DNA from: Oryzicola mucosus
GTDB lineage: Bacteria; Pseudomonadota; Alphaproteobacteria; Rhizobiales; Rhizobiaceae
Direction: 5' to 3'
DNA: 64,000 bases
Assembly (NCBI RefSeq): GCF_014534685.1
Contig: NZ_JACVVX010000002.1
Coordinates: 620,001-684,000, forward strand
The notes beneath the pieces were generated by a model. The model worked only from the letters and a program-made list of their open reading frames with translations. It did not search any database and was not told the DNA's origin. Below are positions 45,125 through 54,781 of this stretch, piece by piece. The position numbers were made by a program, and so were the translations under genes. Each line of letters opens with the position of its first letter. Within the stretch, counting starts at the first letter, position 1.

Positions 45125-45240
45125 TATCAGGGGTCGTCTGCGAAGTGGGGCGATCGGAGGGTGGAACCCCCACCCCGTCTCGCAACTCTACGCTTCCCTG
45201 CGATGGCTCGCCGACCCTCCCCGCAAGGGAGGAGGGTAAA
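45125..45240. repeat. intergenic palindromic repeat between rhaD and rhaI
   Basis: The 150-base space between rhaD and rhaI contains CCCTCCCCGCAAGGGAGGAGGG and GGTGGAACCCCCACC hairpins of the family seen elsewhere. It is inside the rhaDI operon and could modulate rhaI expression. Confidence 0.55.
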
Positions 45241-45244
45241 GGCT

Positions 45245-47347
45245 TCAGCGCGTAAAACTCTGGGCGTTGCCGGCGTCGACGTTGAGGATGTTGCCGGTCG
45301 ACTTGGCCGAGGCGTCGGAGGCGAAGAAGTATATCGCCTCGGCAATGTCCTCGGGGAACACGGAGCGCTTCAGCATGGAGCGCTCGCGATACATTTCCTC
45401 CAGGCCGTCCTTGTCGGTCTTGTAGGTCGATGCGCGCTGCTCGAGCCATTCGCCGGCCCAAATCTTGGAGCCGCGCAGCACCGCGTCGGGATTGACGACG
45501 TTGACGCGGATCTGCTCGCCTGCGCCTTCCAGCGCAAGGCAGCGGGCGAGGTGGATTTCGGCCGCCTTGGCGGTGCAGTAGGCAGCGGCGTTGGGGGAGG
45601 CGGCGAGGCCGTTCTTGGAGGCGACGAAGACGACGTTGCCGCCGATTTTCTGCTGGCGGAACAGGCGGAAGGCTTCGCGCGAAACCAGGAAATAGCCCGT
45701 GGACAGGATATCCATGTTCTTGTTCCAGAGCTCCAGCGAGGTCTCTTCGATCGGCGCCGAAGAGGCGAGACCGGCGTTGGAGACGAGAATGTCGATGCCG
45801 CCGAACTCGACCACGGCATGGGCGAAGCCGGAGACGACCTGTTCTTCCCTGGTGACGTTGATGTTCACCGGCCGGACGAAATCTGCGCCGAAGACGCCGG
45901 AGAGCTCAGAGGTGGCATTGTCGAGGGCGGCCTGGTCGATATCGGCCAGAACGACGCAGGCGCCTTCGCGCAGCAGGCGGACGGCGGTGGCCTTGCCGAT
46001 GCCGCCGGCGCCGCCGGTGACCAGCGCGATCTTGCCAGCGAGGGATTTTGGCTTGGGTAGGCGGGCCAGCTTGGCTTCCTCAAGCAGCCAGTATTCGATG
46101 TCGAAGGCCTCCTGTTCGGGCAGGCCGACATAGGTCGAGACCGTCGAGGCACCGCGCATGACGTTGATGGCGTTGACGTAGAACTCGCCCGAAATGCGGG
46201 CGGTGGCCTTGTCCTTGGCGAAAGTGAACATGCCGACGCCCGGCATCAGGTAGACGACGGCGTTGGGGTCGCGCACGGCGGGCGAATTGTCGTGCTTGCA
46301 GCGGTCGTAATAGGCCTGGTAGTTGACGCGGTAGGCGGCGATGTCGTCGCCGATCTTTGCGATGACGGCATCGACATCCGGGTTTGCCGGATCGAAGTCG
46401 ATGACCAGCGGGCGGATCTTGGTGCGCAGGAAGTGGTCGGGGCAGGAGGTGCCAAGGGCCGCCAGCGGGCGCAGATCGTTGGAATTGACGAATTCCAGAA
46501 CCGCTGCGCTGTCGTCGAAATGGCCGAGCTTGTGGCTGTCTTCCGAGATCAGGCCGCGAATTTTTGGCATCAGCCTGGCGGCGATGGCGCGGCGCTCCTC
46601 GGCCGGCAGGGGCGTGACAGCTTCCCCGCCGAAGATGGTCTTGCCGGCGGTCTGCTGCTCGAACCATTCGATGGCCTGGTTGATGATCGCAATCGTGGTT
46701 TCGTAGCACTCCTTGGGCGTGTCGCCCCAGGTGAACAAGCCGTGCGACTCCAGGATCAGGCCCTTGGCGTTGGGGTTTTCCTCGCAGAACTTGCCAAGCC
46801 ACAGGCCGAGCTCGAAGCCCGGCTTCTTCCAGGGCAGCCAGCCGATGCTGTCGCCGAAAATCTGCCGGGTCAGTTCCTTGGAGTTCTTCGATGCCGCGAT
46901 GGCGATGATCGCATCGGGGTGCATGTGGTCGACATAGGCGTGGTTCACATAGGCATGCAGCGGCGTGTCGATGGAGGCGGCGCGCGGGTTCAGGTTGAAC
47001 GTTGCGTGCGGCAGGTAGCCGACCATCTCGTCCTCGAACTCGACGCCGCGATAGAGGCCCTTCAGCGCGCGCAGCTTGTCCATATAGAGGGTCGAGAAGC
47101 CGTCGAGCTTGATCGAGGCGCTGTCGCCGCCCGAGCCCTTGACCCAGAGGACTTCGACATCCTGGCCGGTGAGGGGATCTTTCTGCCAGATTTTCGAGGA
47201 GGTGTTGCCGCCGCCGTAGTTGGTGACGCGCTTGTCCGAGCCGAGCAGGTTGGAGCGGTAGACGAGACGTTCCGGTTCGCTCATCGCCGCCGCCTTGGCG
47301 TCATCCCAAAGGTTTGCGAGGCGCGAATTGGGGCGCGATTCAGACAT
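45245..47347 (-). CDS. rhaD: bifunctional rhamnulose-1-phosphate aldolase / short-chain dehydrogenase
   Basis: A 700-residue fusion. The first ~430 residues are a class II aldolase domain (GGGNTSSKI.., LWVKGSGGDSASI, HAYVNHAYVDHMHPDAIIAIA). The last ~260 are an SDR: TGGAGGIGKATAVRL for NAD, LVSNAGLASSAP, and YCTAK as catalytic YxxxK. The aldolase splits rhamnulose-1-phosphate to DHAP and L-lactaldehyde, and the dehydrogenase then oxidises lactaldehyde. Start is ATG 47347; a longer frame to 47425 is unlikely. First of rhaDI. Confidence 0.93.
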   Translation of the reverse strand: MSESRPNSRLANLWDDAKAAAMSEPERLVYRSNLLGSDKRVTNYGGGNTSSKIWQKDPLTGQDVEVLWVKGSGGDSASIKLDGFSTLYMDKLRALKGLYRGVEFEDEMVGYLPHATFNLNPRAASIDTPLHAYVNHAYVDHMHPDAIIAIAASKNSKELTRQIFGDSIGWLPWKKPGFELGLWLGKFCEENPNAKGLILESHGLFTWGDTPKECYETTIAIINQAIEWFEQQTAGKTIFGGEAVTPLPAEERRAIAARLMPKIRGLISEDSHKLGHFDDSAAVLEFVNSNDLRPLAALGTSCPDHFLRTKIRPLVIDFDPANPDVDAVIAKIGDDIAAYRVNYQAYYDRCKHDNSPAVRDPNAVVYLMPGVGMFTFAKDKATARISGEFYVNAINVMRGASTVSTYVGLPEQEAFDIEYWLLEEAKLARLPKPKSLAGKIALVTGGAGGIGKATAVRLLREGACVVLADIDQAALDNATSELSGVFGADFVRPVNINVTREEQVVSGFAHAVVEFGGIDILVSNAGLASSAPIEETSLELWNKNMDILSTGYFLVSREAFRLFRQQKIGGNVVFVASKNGLAASPNAAAYCTAKAAEIHLARCLALEGAGEQIRVNVVNPDAVLRGSKIWAGEWLEQRASTYKTDKDGLEEMYRERSMLKRSVFPEDIAEAIYFFASDASAKSTGNILNVDAGNAQSFTR

Positions 47348-47419
47348 GTCGTTCCTCCCGTCGGTGCACGGATTTGCTGATGCTAGAGTTGCGCGCAAAT
47401 TCACATGGGGCCCGTACGC

Positions 47420-47492
47420 TGTCAATCATAAACAATCAATTTCAATCATATTGCACTGCACAATGAAAAATAATGATTGGAAATGATTGACA
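47420..47492. promoter_or_regulatory. RhaR operator array between rhaDI and rhaR
   Basis: TGTCAATCAT (47420-47429) and TCAATCAT (47442-47449) face ATGATTGG (47473-47480) and ATGATTGACA (47483-47492). The outer pair is an exact 10-base inverted repeat. The location between divergent rhaDI and rhaR fits binding by a DeoR-type repressor. Confidence 0.65.
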
Positions 47493-47535
47493 CTGCGCGG
47501 TTTGAATGAGCTAATGACGCCATAGGGGAGGAGCA

Positions 47536-48357
47536 ATGCACGAAAAAGAGCGCCACCGGATCATCCTTTCAGCCGTCCAGGAAAAACCTGTGGTGACGGT
47601 TCAGGAACTGGTCGACTTGACGGACTCGTCGGAAGCGACGATCCGGCGTGACATTGCCGCGCTGCATGTCCAGAAGCGCCTGCGCAGGGTGCGCGGCGGG
47701 GCGGAGGCGATCACGCCGCCGCAATTCGTCGGCCTTGCCGGCCGGCCCTTCAGCGTCAACGAGACGATCAACACGTCGAAGAAGCGCGCCATCGCCCGCG
47801 AGGCGGTCGAGCTGTGCAAGGACGGCGAGCCGATCATCATCAATGGCGGCACGACGACGTTCCAGATGGTGCATTTCCTGGCGTCGCGCCGAATGCCGAT
47901 TTTCACCAACTCGTTTCCGATCGCAGAGCATCTGCTCAAGCATTCCAAGAACACGGTGATGCTGTCGGGCGGCACGATCTATCGCGAGCAGAACATCATC
48001 CTGTCGCCCTTCGACAACGACGTGACGCGCAATTTCTACGCGCGCCGCATGTTCATGGGTGCGCAAGGGCTGGCGCCGCTGGGGCTGATGGAGGCCGATC
48101 CGCTGCTGATCCAGGCCGAGCAGAAGCTGATCGACCAGGCCGACGAACTCGTCGTGCTGGTGGACTCCTCGAAGTTCCGCCAGCGTTCGAGCCTGATCCT
48201 GTGCGGTCTGGCGCGGATTTCGACCGTCATCACCGACGAGGACATCGAAGACAGGGATGCCGCCATGCTCGAGGCGGCGGGAGTTTCGCTGATCGTTGCG
48301 AAGGGCACGGCCCAGAGCGCGAGCCAGTCGAGGGAAGGATCTTCGCTGCAGGCTTGA
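47536..48357 (+). CDS. rhaR: DeoR-family rhamnose regulator RhaR
   Basis: A 273-residue DeoR repressor. The helix-turn-helix is TVQELVDLTDSSEATIRRDIAALHVQKRLRRVRGGAEA. The C-terminal sugar-phosphate sensor includes GEPIIINGGTTTFQMVHFLA and VVLVDSSKFRQRSSLILC. It is the first gene of rhaRSTPQUK, divergent from rhaDI. In R. leguminosarum the homologue represses both operons without rhamnose. Confidence 0.92.
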   Translation: MHEKERHRIILSAVQEKPVVTVQELVDLTDSSEATIRRDIAALHVQKRLRRVRGGAEAITPPQFVGLAGRPFSVNETINTSKKRAIAREAVELCKDGEPIIINGGTTTFQMVHFLASRRMPIFTNSFPIAEHLLKHSKNTVMLSGGTIYREQNIILSPFDNDVTRNFYARRMFMGAQGLAPLGLMEADPLLIQAEQKLIDQADELVVLVDSSKFRQRSSLILCGLARISTVITDEDIEDRDAAMLEAAGVSLIVAKGTAQSASQSREGSSLQA

Positions 48358-48403
48358 GCGCCGCAGGGACGATGAAAGACTTAATCGCTCAAGGGAGGTT
48401 TTC

Positions 48404-49399
48404 ATGGGCATTCTCAAGAAACTGATGGTAGCGGCAGCCCTTTCGGCAGCCGTATTCTCGACCGCCGCGCAGGCCGCCGACGCCAAGATCGCTCTGGTCG
48501 TCAAGTCGCTCGGCAACGGCTTCTTCGACGCCGCGCACAAGGGTGCGCTGGAAGCGGCCAAGGAACTCGGCGGCGTGGAAATCATCTACACCGGCCCGAC
48601 CAAGGCGACCGCCGAAGCCCAGATCGAGGTCGTCAACTCGCTGATCGCCCAGAAGGTCGACGCGATCGCGATTTCGGCCAACGATGCCGACGCGCTGGTG
48701 CCGGTGCTGAAGAAGGCCATGGATCGCGGCATCACCGTGATTTCATGGGACTCGGGCGTTGCGGCGGAAGGTCGTCAGCTCCACCTCAACCCGTCCGACA
48801 CCGACCTGATCGGCGAGACCATCATCAAGCTGGCAGCCGACCATCTGCCGGATGGCGGCGATGTAGCGATCCTGTCGGCGGCGTCTACCGCAACCAACCA
48901 GAACGCCTGGATCGACGCGGCCAAGAAGGCGCTGCCGGAGAAGTTCAAAAACATTAACCTGGTCTCGGTGGTCTATGGCGACGACGACTCCGCCAAAAGC
49001 ACCGACGAAGCCAAGGGCCTGCTCAAGTCCTATCCGAACCTGAAGGCGATCATCGCTCCGACCACAGTCGGCGTCGTGGCCGCTGCTCAGGTGGTGACCG
49101 ACGAGAACCTGATCGGCAAGGTCAATGTGACCGGCCTGGCGCTGCCTTCGGAGTTCAAGAAGTTCATCGACAACGGCGCGTCGCAGGGCGTCGCCCTGTG
49201 GAACCCGATCGATCTAGGCTACTCCGCCGTCTACCTCGCCTATGACCTGGCGGTGAAGAAGGAAGAGGCCAAGCCGGGCGCGAAGCTCTCCATCGGCCGC
49301 GTCGGCGAGATCACGCTCGACGATACCAACTCGGCTCCGATGGCTGCGCCCTTCACCTTCGACAAGTCCAACATCGAAGAGTTCTCCAAGATCTACTGA
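48404..49399 (+). CDS. rhaS: rhamnose ABC transporter substrate-binding protein
   Basis: A 331-residue periplasmic-binding protein with a 24-residue signal peptide (MGILKKLMVAAALSAAVFST..AQA). The mature start KIALVVKSLGNGFFDAAHKGALEA and the sugar-binding region IAISANDADALVPVLKKAMDRGITVISWDSG are typical. Start ATG 48404 with AAGGGAGG before it. A hairpin follows the gene. Confidence 0.92.
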   Translation: MGILKKLMVAAALSAAVFSTAAQAADAKIALVVKSLGNGFFDAAHKGALEAAKELGGVEIIYTGPTKATAEAQIEVVNSLIAQKVDAIAISANDADALVPVLKKAMDRGITVISWDSGVAAEGRQLHLNPSDTDLIGETIIKLAADHLPDGGDVAILSAASTATNQNAWIDAAKKALPEKFKNINLVSVVYGDDDSAKSTDEAKGLLKSYPNLKAIIAPTTVGVVAAAQVVTDENLIGKVNVTGLALPSEFKKFIDNGASQGVALWNPIDLGYSAVYLAYDLAVKKEEAKPGAKLSIGRVGEITLDDTNSAPMAAPFTFDKSNIEEFSKIY

Positions 49400-49423
49400 T
49401 CCATCCTCCCAAGGATGACTGCC

Positions 49424-49451
49424 GGCGTGGCGGCGCTTTTGCCGCCACGCC
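49424..49451 (+). terminator. attenuating stem-loop between rhaS and rhaT
   Basis: GGCGTGGCGGC and GCCGCCACGCC form a perfect 11-bp stem around GCTTTT. It lies in the 73-base space after the binding-protein gene, where it would stabilise upstream mRNA or reduce downstream transcription, giving excess binding protein. Confidence 0.65.
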
Positions 49452-49472
49452 TGTTTCCAGGTTCCAAAAAAC

Positions 49473-51014
49473 ATGAATGCCACCGCCGACATCATCAAAC
49501 CGCATGCGGTTCTGCCGGACGCCCAGCCGCTGCTGACGCTGAAGGGCGTGACCAAGACGTTTCCCGGCGTGCGCGCGCTGCACAATGTCAGCCTGTCGCT
49601 CTATCCGGGCCAGGTGACGGCGCTGATCGGCGAGAACGGCGCGGGCAAGTCGACGCTGGTCAAGACGATGACCGGCATCTACCAGCCGGATGGCGGGGAG
49701 ATTGCCGTCGACGGCAAGGTGGTCGCGCTCAACGGCGCACATGACGCCTTCGCGCAAGGCATCACCGCGATTCACCAGGAGACCGTCCTGTTCGACGATC
49801 TGTCGGTGGCGGAGAACATTTTCCTCGGCCATGCCCCGCGCACCGGCCTCGGCCTGATCGACTGGCGCACCATGCGGGCAAAGTCGCGCGCGGTGCTGAA
49901 CGGCATGGGCGCAGGCCATATCGGCCCCGACGACCGCCTGAAGGATCTCGGCATTGCCAACAAGCATCTCGTGGCGGTGGCGCGTGCGCTGTCCATCGAT
50001 GCACGCATCGTCATCCTCGACGAGCCGACGGCTGCGCTTTCGGCCAAGGAAATCGAGGACCTGATGATGCTGATCGAGCACCTGCGGGCAGAGGGCAAAG
50101 CGATCCTCTTCATCAGCCACAAGTTCGACGAGATCTATCGCATCGCCGACCGCTACACCGTCTTCCGTGACGGCGAGATGGTGGGCGAGGGGATGCTGGC
50201 CGGCACGCCGCAGAACGACATCGTGCGCATGATGGTGGGCCGCGCGGTCGACCAGATTTTCCCCGTGCGCGATAGCCAGCCCGGCGATGTCGTGCTCAGC
50301 GTCAAGGGACTTTCGCATCCGACCGAGTTCGACGACATCAGCTTCGATCTGCGCAAGGGCGAAATCCTCGGCTTCTACGGCCTTGTCGGCGCCGGCCGCA
50401 GCGAGGTCATGCAGGCGATTTTCGGCACCACACAGACGAGCGCCGGCACGATGACGCTGGACGGCAAGGCGGTGGCACCGAAATCGGCGGCCGAGGCGAT
50501 CGAATCCGGGGTCGTCTATGTTCCGGAAGAGCGCGGCAAGCAGGGCGTGATCATCGGCATGCCGATCTTCAAGAACGTCTCGCTGCCCTCGCTCAGGAAG
50601 ACGTCGAAGAACGGCGTGCTGCAACTGGCTGAGGAGTTTTCGCTGGCCCGCCAATACACCCAGCGGCTCGACCTGCGGGCCGCATCGCTGAGCCAGGATG
50701 TCGGCACGCTGTCGGGCGGGAACCAGCAGAAAGTAGTGATCGCCAAATGGCTGGCGACCAGCCCGAAGGTGATCATTCTCGATGAACCGACCAAGGGTAT
50801 CGACATCGGCTCGAAGGCCGCCGTTCACGGCTTCATGGCCGAACTGGTGGCGCAGGGGCTGTCGGTGATCATGGTGTCGTCGGAACTGCCGGAAATCATG
50901 GGCATGTCCGACCGCGTGGTCGTCATGCGCGAGGGGCGCGTCGCTGCCGTGCTCGACAACAAGGATTTGAGCGCCGAGACGCTCGTCCGCACCGCGGCGG
51001 GGATTGCGGCATGA
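49473..51014 (+). CDS. rhaT: rhamnose ABC transporter ATPase (tandem)
   Basis: A 513-residue protein with two ABC domains in tandem, as in RbsA-type sugar importers. The first has Walker A LIGENGAGKSTLVKTM and Walker B VILDEPTAAL. The second is degenerate at Walker A (GAGRSEVMQ) but has signature LSGGNQQKVVIAKW and VIILDEPTKGIDI. It drives rhamnose import with RhaP and RhaQ. Overlaps rhaP by four bases. Confidence 0.93.
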   Translation: MNATADIIKPHAVLPDAQPLLTLKGVTKTFPGVRALHNVSLSLYPGQVTALIGENGAGKSTLVKTMTGIYQPDGGEIAVDGKVVALNGAHDAFAQGITAIHQETVLFDDLSVAENIFLGHAPRTGLGLIDWRTMRAKSRAVLNGMGAGHIGPDDRLKDLGIANKHLVAVARALSIDARIVILDEPTAALSAKEIEDLMMLIEHLRAEGKAILFISHKFDEIYRIADRYTVFRDGEMVGEGMLAGTPQNDIVRMMVGRAVDQIFPVRDSQPGDVVLSVKGLSHPTEFDDISFDLRKGEILGFYGLVGAGRSEVMQAIFGTTQTSAGTMTLDGKAVAPKSAAEAIESGVVYVPEERGKQGVIIGMPIFKNVSLPSLRKTSKNGVLQLAEEFSLARQYTQRLDLRAASLSQDVGTLSGGNQQKVVIAKWLATSPKVIILDEPTKGIDIGSKAAVHGFMAELVAQGLSVIMVSSELPEIMGMSDRVVVMREGRVAAVLDNKDLSAETLVRTAAGIAA

Positions 51015-51994
51015 ATGCGCTCCTGAAAAATCGCGAAATCTGGCTGGTCGGCGCCATCGCCGTACTGATCGCCGTGATCGCGACCCGGTTTCCGGGTTTT
51101 GCCGCGCCGCGCAACCTGAGCACCGTGTTCAACGACACCTCGATCCTGATGATCCTGGCGCTCGGGCAGATGGTGGTGATCCTGACGCGCTCGATCGACC
51201 TGTCCATGGCATCGAACCTTGCCTTCACCGGCATGGTGGTGGCGATGATCAACGCGGCCTATCCCGGATTTCCGATCCCGTTGCTGATCTTGGTGGCGAT
51301 TGGCGTCGGCCTGATCCTGGGCGCGATCAACGGGTTTCTGGTGTGGAGGATCGGCATTCCGCCCATCGTCGTGACGCTCGGCACGCTGACCATCTATCGC
51401 GGTGCGACCTTCGTCATCTCCGGCGGCGCCTGGGTCAATGCCGACAAGATGAGCCCGGACTTCATCGGCCTGCAGCGCATGCAACTGCTGGGCCTGCCGG
51501 TGCTGAGCTGGTTTGCCATTGCCACCATCGTGCTTTTCTTCGTCATGATGACGCGCACCGCGCTCGGCCGTTCGCTCTACGCCATCGGCGTCAACCCGAC
51601 GGCATCCGTCTATGCCGGAATCGATGTCGGACGCACCAAGTTCTTCGCCTTTTGCATCTCGGGCGCAATCGCCGGCCTGGCAGGCTATCTGTGGATTTCG
51701 CGCTACGTCATCGCCTCGGTGGAGGTTGCCAACGGCTATGAGCTCAACATCATCGCGGCCTGCGTGATCGGCGGCATCTCCATCGCCGGCGGCATCGGCT
51801 CGGTCGGCGGGGCGGTGCTCGGCGCGCTGTTCCTCGGCATCATCAGTTCGGCGCTGCCGGTCGTCAACATCTCGCCGTTCTGGCAAATGGCGATTTCGGG
51901 AACGGCCATTCTTCTGGCCGTGGTGCTGAACGCGCGCGGCGAGCGCAAGCAGGGCCGCATCATCCTCAAAAAGGCGGAGGCCGCGGCAGCATGA
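51011..51994 (+). CDS. rhaP: rhamnose ABC transporter permease
   Basis: A 327-residue membrane permease with about nine transmembrane helices. The ribose/xylose permease signature is MIILALGQMVVILTRSIDLSMASN-like (MILALGQMVVILTRSIDLS), and IAACVIGGISIAGGIGSVGGAVLGALFLGII is the EAA-type region. It overlaps rhaT and rhaQ by four bases each. It forms a heterodimer with RhaQ. Confidence 0.92.
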   Translation: MNALLKNREIWLVGAIAVLIAVIATRFPGFAAPRNLSTVFNDTSILMILALGQMVVILTRSIDLSMASNLAFTGMVVAMINAAYPGFPIPLLILVAIGVGLILGAINGFLVWRIGIPPIVVTLGTLTIYRGATFVISGGAWVNADKMSPDFIGLQRMQLLGLPVLSWFAIATIVLFFVMMTRTALGRSLYAIGVNPTASVYAGIDVGRTKFFAFCISGAIAGLAGYLWISRYVIASVEVANGYELNIIAACVIGGISIAGGIGSVGGAVLGALFLGIISSALPVVNISPFWQMAISGTAILLAVVLNARGERKQGRIILKKAEAAAA

Positions 51995-52992
51995 GTGCTA
52001 TCGGAACCACACGTCAGATCCCGGATCGGCTGGACAACCCGCTGCGCTCCCTGGTGTTTTCCTGGGAGGCGCTGCTGGTCGCCGTCGCGGTGGCGATTTT
52101 CATCGTCAACAGCCTGGCGTCGCCCTATTTCCTCGATGTCTGGTCGCTATCCGACCTCACCTTCAACTTCACCGAGAAGGGGCTGATTGCGCTCGCCATG
52201 GCGCTGCTGATCATCTCGGGCGAGATCGACCTCTCGGTGGCGGCGATCATCGCGCTCGCTTCCACGCTGATGGGAATGGCGGCGGTTGCCGGTGTCGGCA
52301 CGCCCGGGCTGGTGCTGATCGGCGTGGGTGTCGGCATTGCCTGCGGCGCGTTCAACGGTTTCCTGGTGACAGGCCTGGGCCTGCCGTCGATCGTCGTGAC
52401 GATCGGCACGATGAGCCTGTTCCGGGGCATCGCCTTCATCATCCTCGGCGACCAGGCCTATAACAGCTATCCCGCCTCCTTCGCTTTCTTCGGGCAGGGT
52501 TATGTCTGGTGGGTGATCTCGTTCGAGCTTGTGCTGTTTCTGGTCGCGGCCGTGATTTACGGTTTCGTGCTGCACAAGACGAGCTTCGGCCGCCGGGTCT
52601 TTTCCATCGGCAACAATCCGATTGCCTCGCATTTCACCGGCGTGCGGGTGGCGCGGACCAAGTTCATCCTGTTCTGCCTGACCGGGCTGATGGCCGGCAT
52701 CGCCTCGGTGCTGATCACCTCTCGATTGGGTTCGACGCGGCCGTCCATCGCGCAAGGCTATGAACTGGAAGTCATCACCATGGTGGTGCTGGGCGGCGTC
52801 AGCATCCTTGGCGGCGCGGGCAGCATATTGGGCGTGGTTCTGGCGGCGCTGATCATGGGCATGGTCACCTTCGGGCTCGGCCTGCTCAACGTGCCTGGCA
52901 TCGTCATGTCGATCTTCATCGGCCTGCTGCTCATCCTCGTCATCGCGCTGCCGATCCTGTGGAAGCGCTTAAGCCGGAGGCGGATCGCGTGA
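51991..52992 (+). CDS. rhaQ: rhamnose ABC transporter permease (second)
   Basis: A 333-residue permease paralogous to RhaP. Visible are [45 protein letters not shown] and [27 protein letters not shown]. Overlaps rhaP upstream (ATGA) and rhaU downstream (GTGA), so the set is one transcript. Confidence 0.92.
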   Translation: MSAIGTTRQIPDRLDNPLRSLVFSWEALLVAVAVAIFIVNSLASPYFLDVWSLSDLTFNFTEKGLIALAMALLIISGEIDLSVAAIIALASTLMGMAAVAGVGTPGLVLIGVGVGIACGAFNGFLVTGLGLPSIVVTIGTMSLFRGIAFIILGDQAYNSYPASFAFFGQGYVWWVISFELVLFLVAAVIYGFVLHKTSFGRRVFSIGNNPIASHFTGVRVARTKFILFCLTGLMAGIASVLITSRLGSTRPSIAQGYELEVITMVVLGGVSILGGAGSILGVVLAALIMGMVTFGLGLLNVPGIVMSIFIGLLLILVIALPILWKRLSRRRIA

Positions 52993-53309
52993 ACGCCGAG
53001 AAATATGCCTTCAAGATGACGCTCAACCCCGGCATGAAGGCCGAGTACAAGAAGCGCCACGACGAGATTTTTCCCGAGTTGGTGACCCTTCTGAAGGAGG
53101 CCGGGGTGTGGGATTACTCCATCCATCTGGACGAGGAGACCAACATCCTGTTCGGCGTGCTGTGGCGGCGCAGGGACCATGGCATGGATGCGCTGCCGGA
53201 GCATCCGGTGATGCAGCGCTGGTGGGCTCATATGGCCGACCTGATGGCCACGAAGCCGGACAACGAGCCCGTGGCGGTGCCGCTGCAGACCTTGTTCCAC
53301 ATGGCCTGA
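52989..53309 (+). CDS. rhaU: L-rhamnose mutarotase
   Basis: A 106-residue enzyme that interconverts alpha and beta L-rhamnose. The sequence [27 protein letters not shown] contains the catalytic His region, and [23 protein letters not shown] complete the family pattern. GTG 52989 overlaps the rhaQ stop. It provides the anomer used by transport or the kinase. Confidence 0.92.
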   Translation: MNAEKYAFKMTLNPGMKAEYKKRHDEIFPELVTLLKEAGVWDYSIHLDEETNILFGVLWRRRDHGMDALPEHPVMQRWWAHMADLMATKPDNEPVAVPLQTLFHMA

Positions 53310-53325
53310 ACGGCACGGACGCCCC

Positions 53326-54705
53326 ATGACAGTCAGGTACGTCGCCGTCGTCGATATCGGCAAGACCAACGCCAAGCTGGCGCTCGTCGACATGGACACG
53401 CTGTCGGAAGTGGCCGTGCGGCGCATGCCGAACGCGGTTCTGACGGACGGGCTCTATCCGCATTTCGACTGCGACAGGCTTTGGAGTTTCATCAAACAGA
53501 GCCTTGCCGAGCTGAACGCTCAGACGCCGGTGCAGGCGATTTCGGTGACGACGCACGGCGCGACGGCCGCGCTGCTGAAGGCGGACGGTTCGCTGGCGAT
53601 GCCGGTGCTGGACTACGAGCACACCGGCCCGGACGAGCTGACGGTCGAGTATGACGCAGTGCGCCCGCCCTTTGCGGAGACCGGCACGCCCCGCCTGCCG
53701 ATGGGGCTCAATCTCGCGGCACAACTGTTCTGGCAGGCCAAGCGGTTTCCCGAAGCCTTTGCCGAGGTTGCGACCATCGTCACCTATGCGCAATATTGGG
53801 CCTGCAGGCTGACGGGGATTGCGACGACGGAGGTTACCTCGCTGGGCTGCCATACCGATCTCTGGCAGCCGGGGTCGGGCAGGTGGTCGAGCCTGGTGGA
53901 CCGCATGGACTGGGAGCCGCTGATGGCTCCTGTCCACAAGGCCGGCGACCGGCTGGGCGCTGTCTTGCCGGACCTGGCGGCGGAACTCGGCCTTGCGCCT
54001 GATATGCAGGTTTTTTGCGGCATTCACGATTCCAACGCATCGCTCTATCCGCATCTGCTGCAGCAGACAGCGCCGTTCTCCGTGGTGTCGACGGGAACCT
54101 GGGTGATCACCCTGACGGTGGGCGGGGCGGCGGACAGGCTCGATCTGGACCGCGATTGCCTGATCAACGTCAACGCGCTGGGCGAGCCGGTGGCGTCATC
54201 GCGCTTCATGGGCGGGCGCGAGTTCTCGAGCCTTGTCGACGGCGTCGACCGGTGTGAACAGGACGATATCGACGCGGTGCTGGCGCGAGGGATCATGCTG
54301 CTGCCGTCGCTGCATCCGGGTTCAGGGCCGTTTCCGGACCGTCAGGGCGGCTGGGTTGGCGACGAACGCACGCTGTCAGGCGCCGAGCGCTTCGCAGCCG
54401 TTTCGCTCTATCTGGCGATGATGACGGCGACATGCCTCGAGCTTACGGGTGCGACCGGCCCGGCTATCGTCGAGGGACCGTTTGCGAAAAACGACGTCTA
54501 CAAGCGGATGCTGGCGGTTGCGACCGGGCGGCCGGTGCTGACCAGCGGCGGCAGCGCGACCGGCACCAGCATCGGCGCGGCCCTTCTCGCCGCCCCGGAT
54601 CGGGTGCCTTCGGTGGAGTTCGAAAGCGTTGAACGCAGCGCGAACGACGGGGAACTGCTGAGGTATTTTGAGGGTTGGAAGAAGCGAGTAGGGAATAGCC
54701 AATAG
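53326..54705 (+). CDS. rhaK: L-rhamnulose kinase (FGGY family, RhaK)
   Basis: A 459-residue FGGY carbohydrate kinase. The start YVAVVDIGKTNAKLALVD is the phosphate loop; SVTTHGATAALL, CGIHDSNASLYPHLL and PFSVVSTGTWVITLTVGG are also typical. In R. leguminosarum RhaK is needed for rhamnose uptake as well as for phosphorylation. The last six codons (..RVGNSQ) lie in a repeat element, so its C-terminus may differ from relatives. Confidence 0.92.
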   Translation: MTVRYVAVVDIGKTNAKLALVDMDTLSEVAVRRMPNAVLTDGLYPHFDCDRLWSFIKQSLAELNAQTPVQAISVTTHGATAALLKADGSLAMPVLDYEHTGPDELTVEYDAVRPPFAETGTPRLPMGLNLAAQLFWQAKRFPEAFAEVATIVTYAQYWACRLTGIATTEVTSLGCHTDLWQPGSGRWSSLVDRMDWEPLMAPVHKAGDRLGAVLPDLAAELGLAPDMQVFCGIHDSNASLYPHLLQQTAPFSVVSTGTWVITLTVGGAADRLDLDRDCLINVNALGEPVASSRFMGGREFSSLVDGVDRCEQDDIDAVLARGIMLLPSLHPGSGPFPDRQGGWVGDERTLSGAERFAAVSLYLAMMTATCLELTGATGPAIVEGPFAKNDVYKRMLAVATGRPVLTSGGSATGTSIGAALLAAPDRVPSVEFESVERSANDGELLRYFEGWKKRVGNSQ

Positions 54706-54781
54706 CGAATAGGGGTTTTTGACTTGCGGTAGCGGGAGGCTGAGTAAAACTCGCTACTCACTACTCGCTACTCGCTACCTC
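54684..54781. repeat. second AGTAG/CTACTCG repeat element
   Basis: Same type as 18395-18508: left end GCGAGTAGGGAATAGCCAAT.., right end CTACTCA, CTACTCG, CTACTCG, CTACCTC. It separates convergent rhaK and the creatininase gene and encodes the C-terminal ends of both. Confidence 0.8.
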
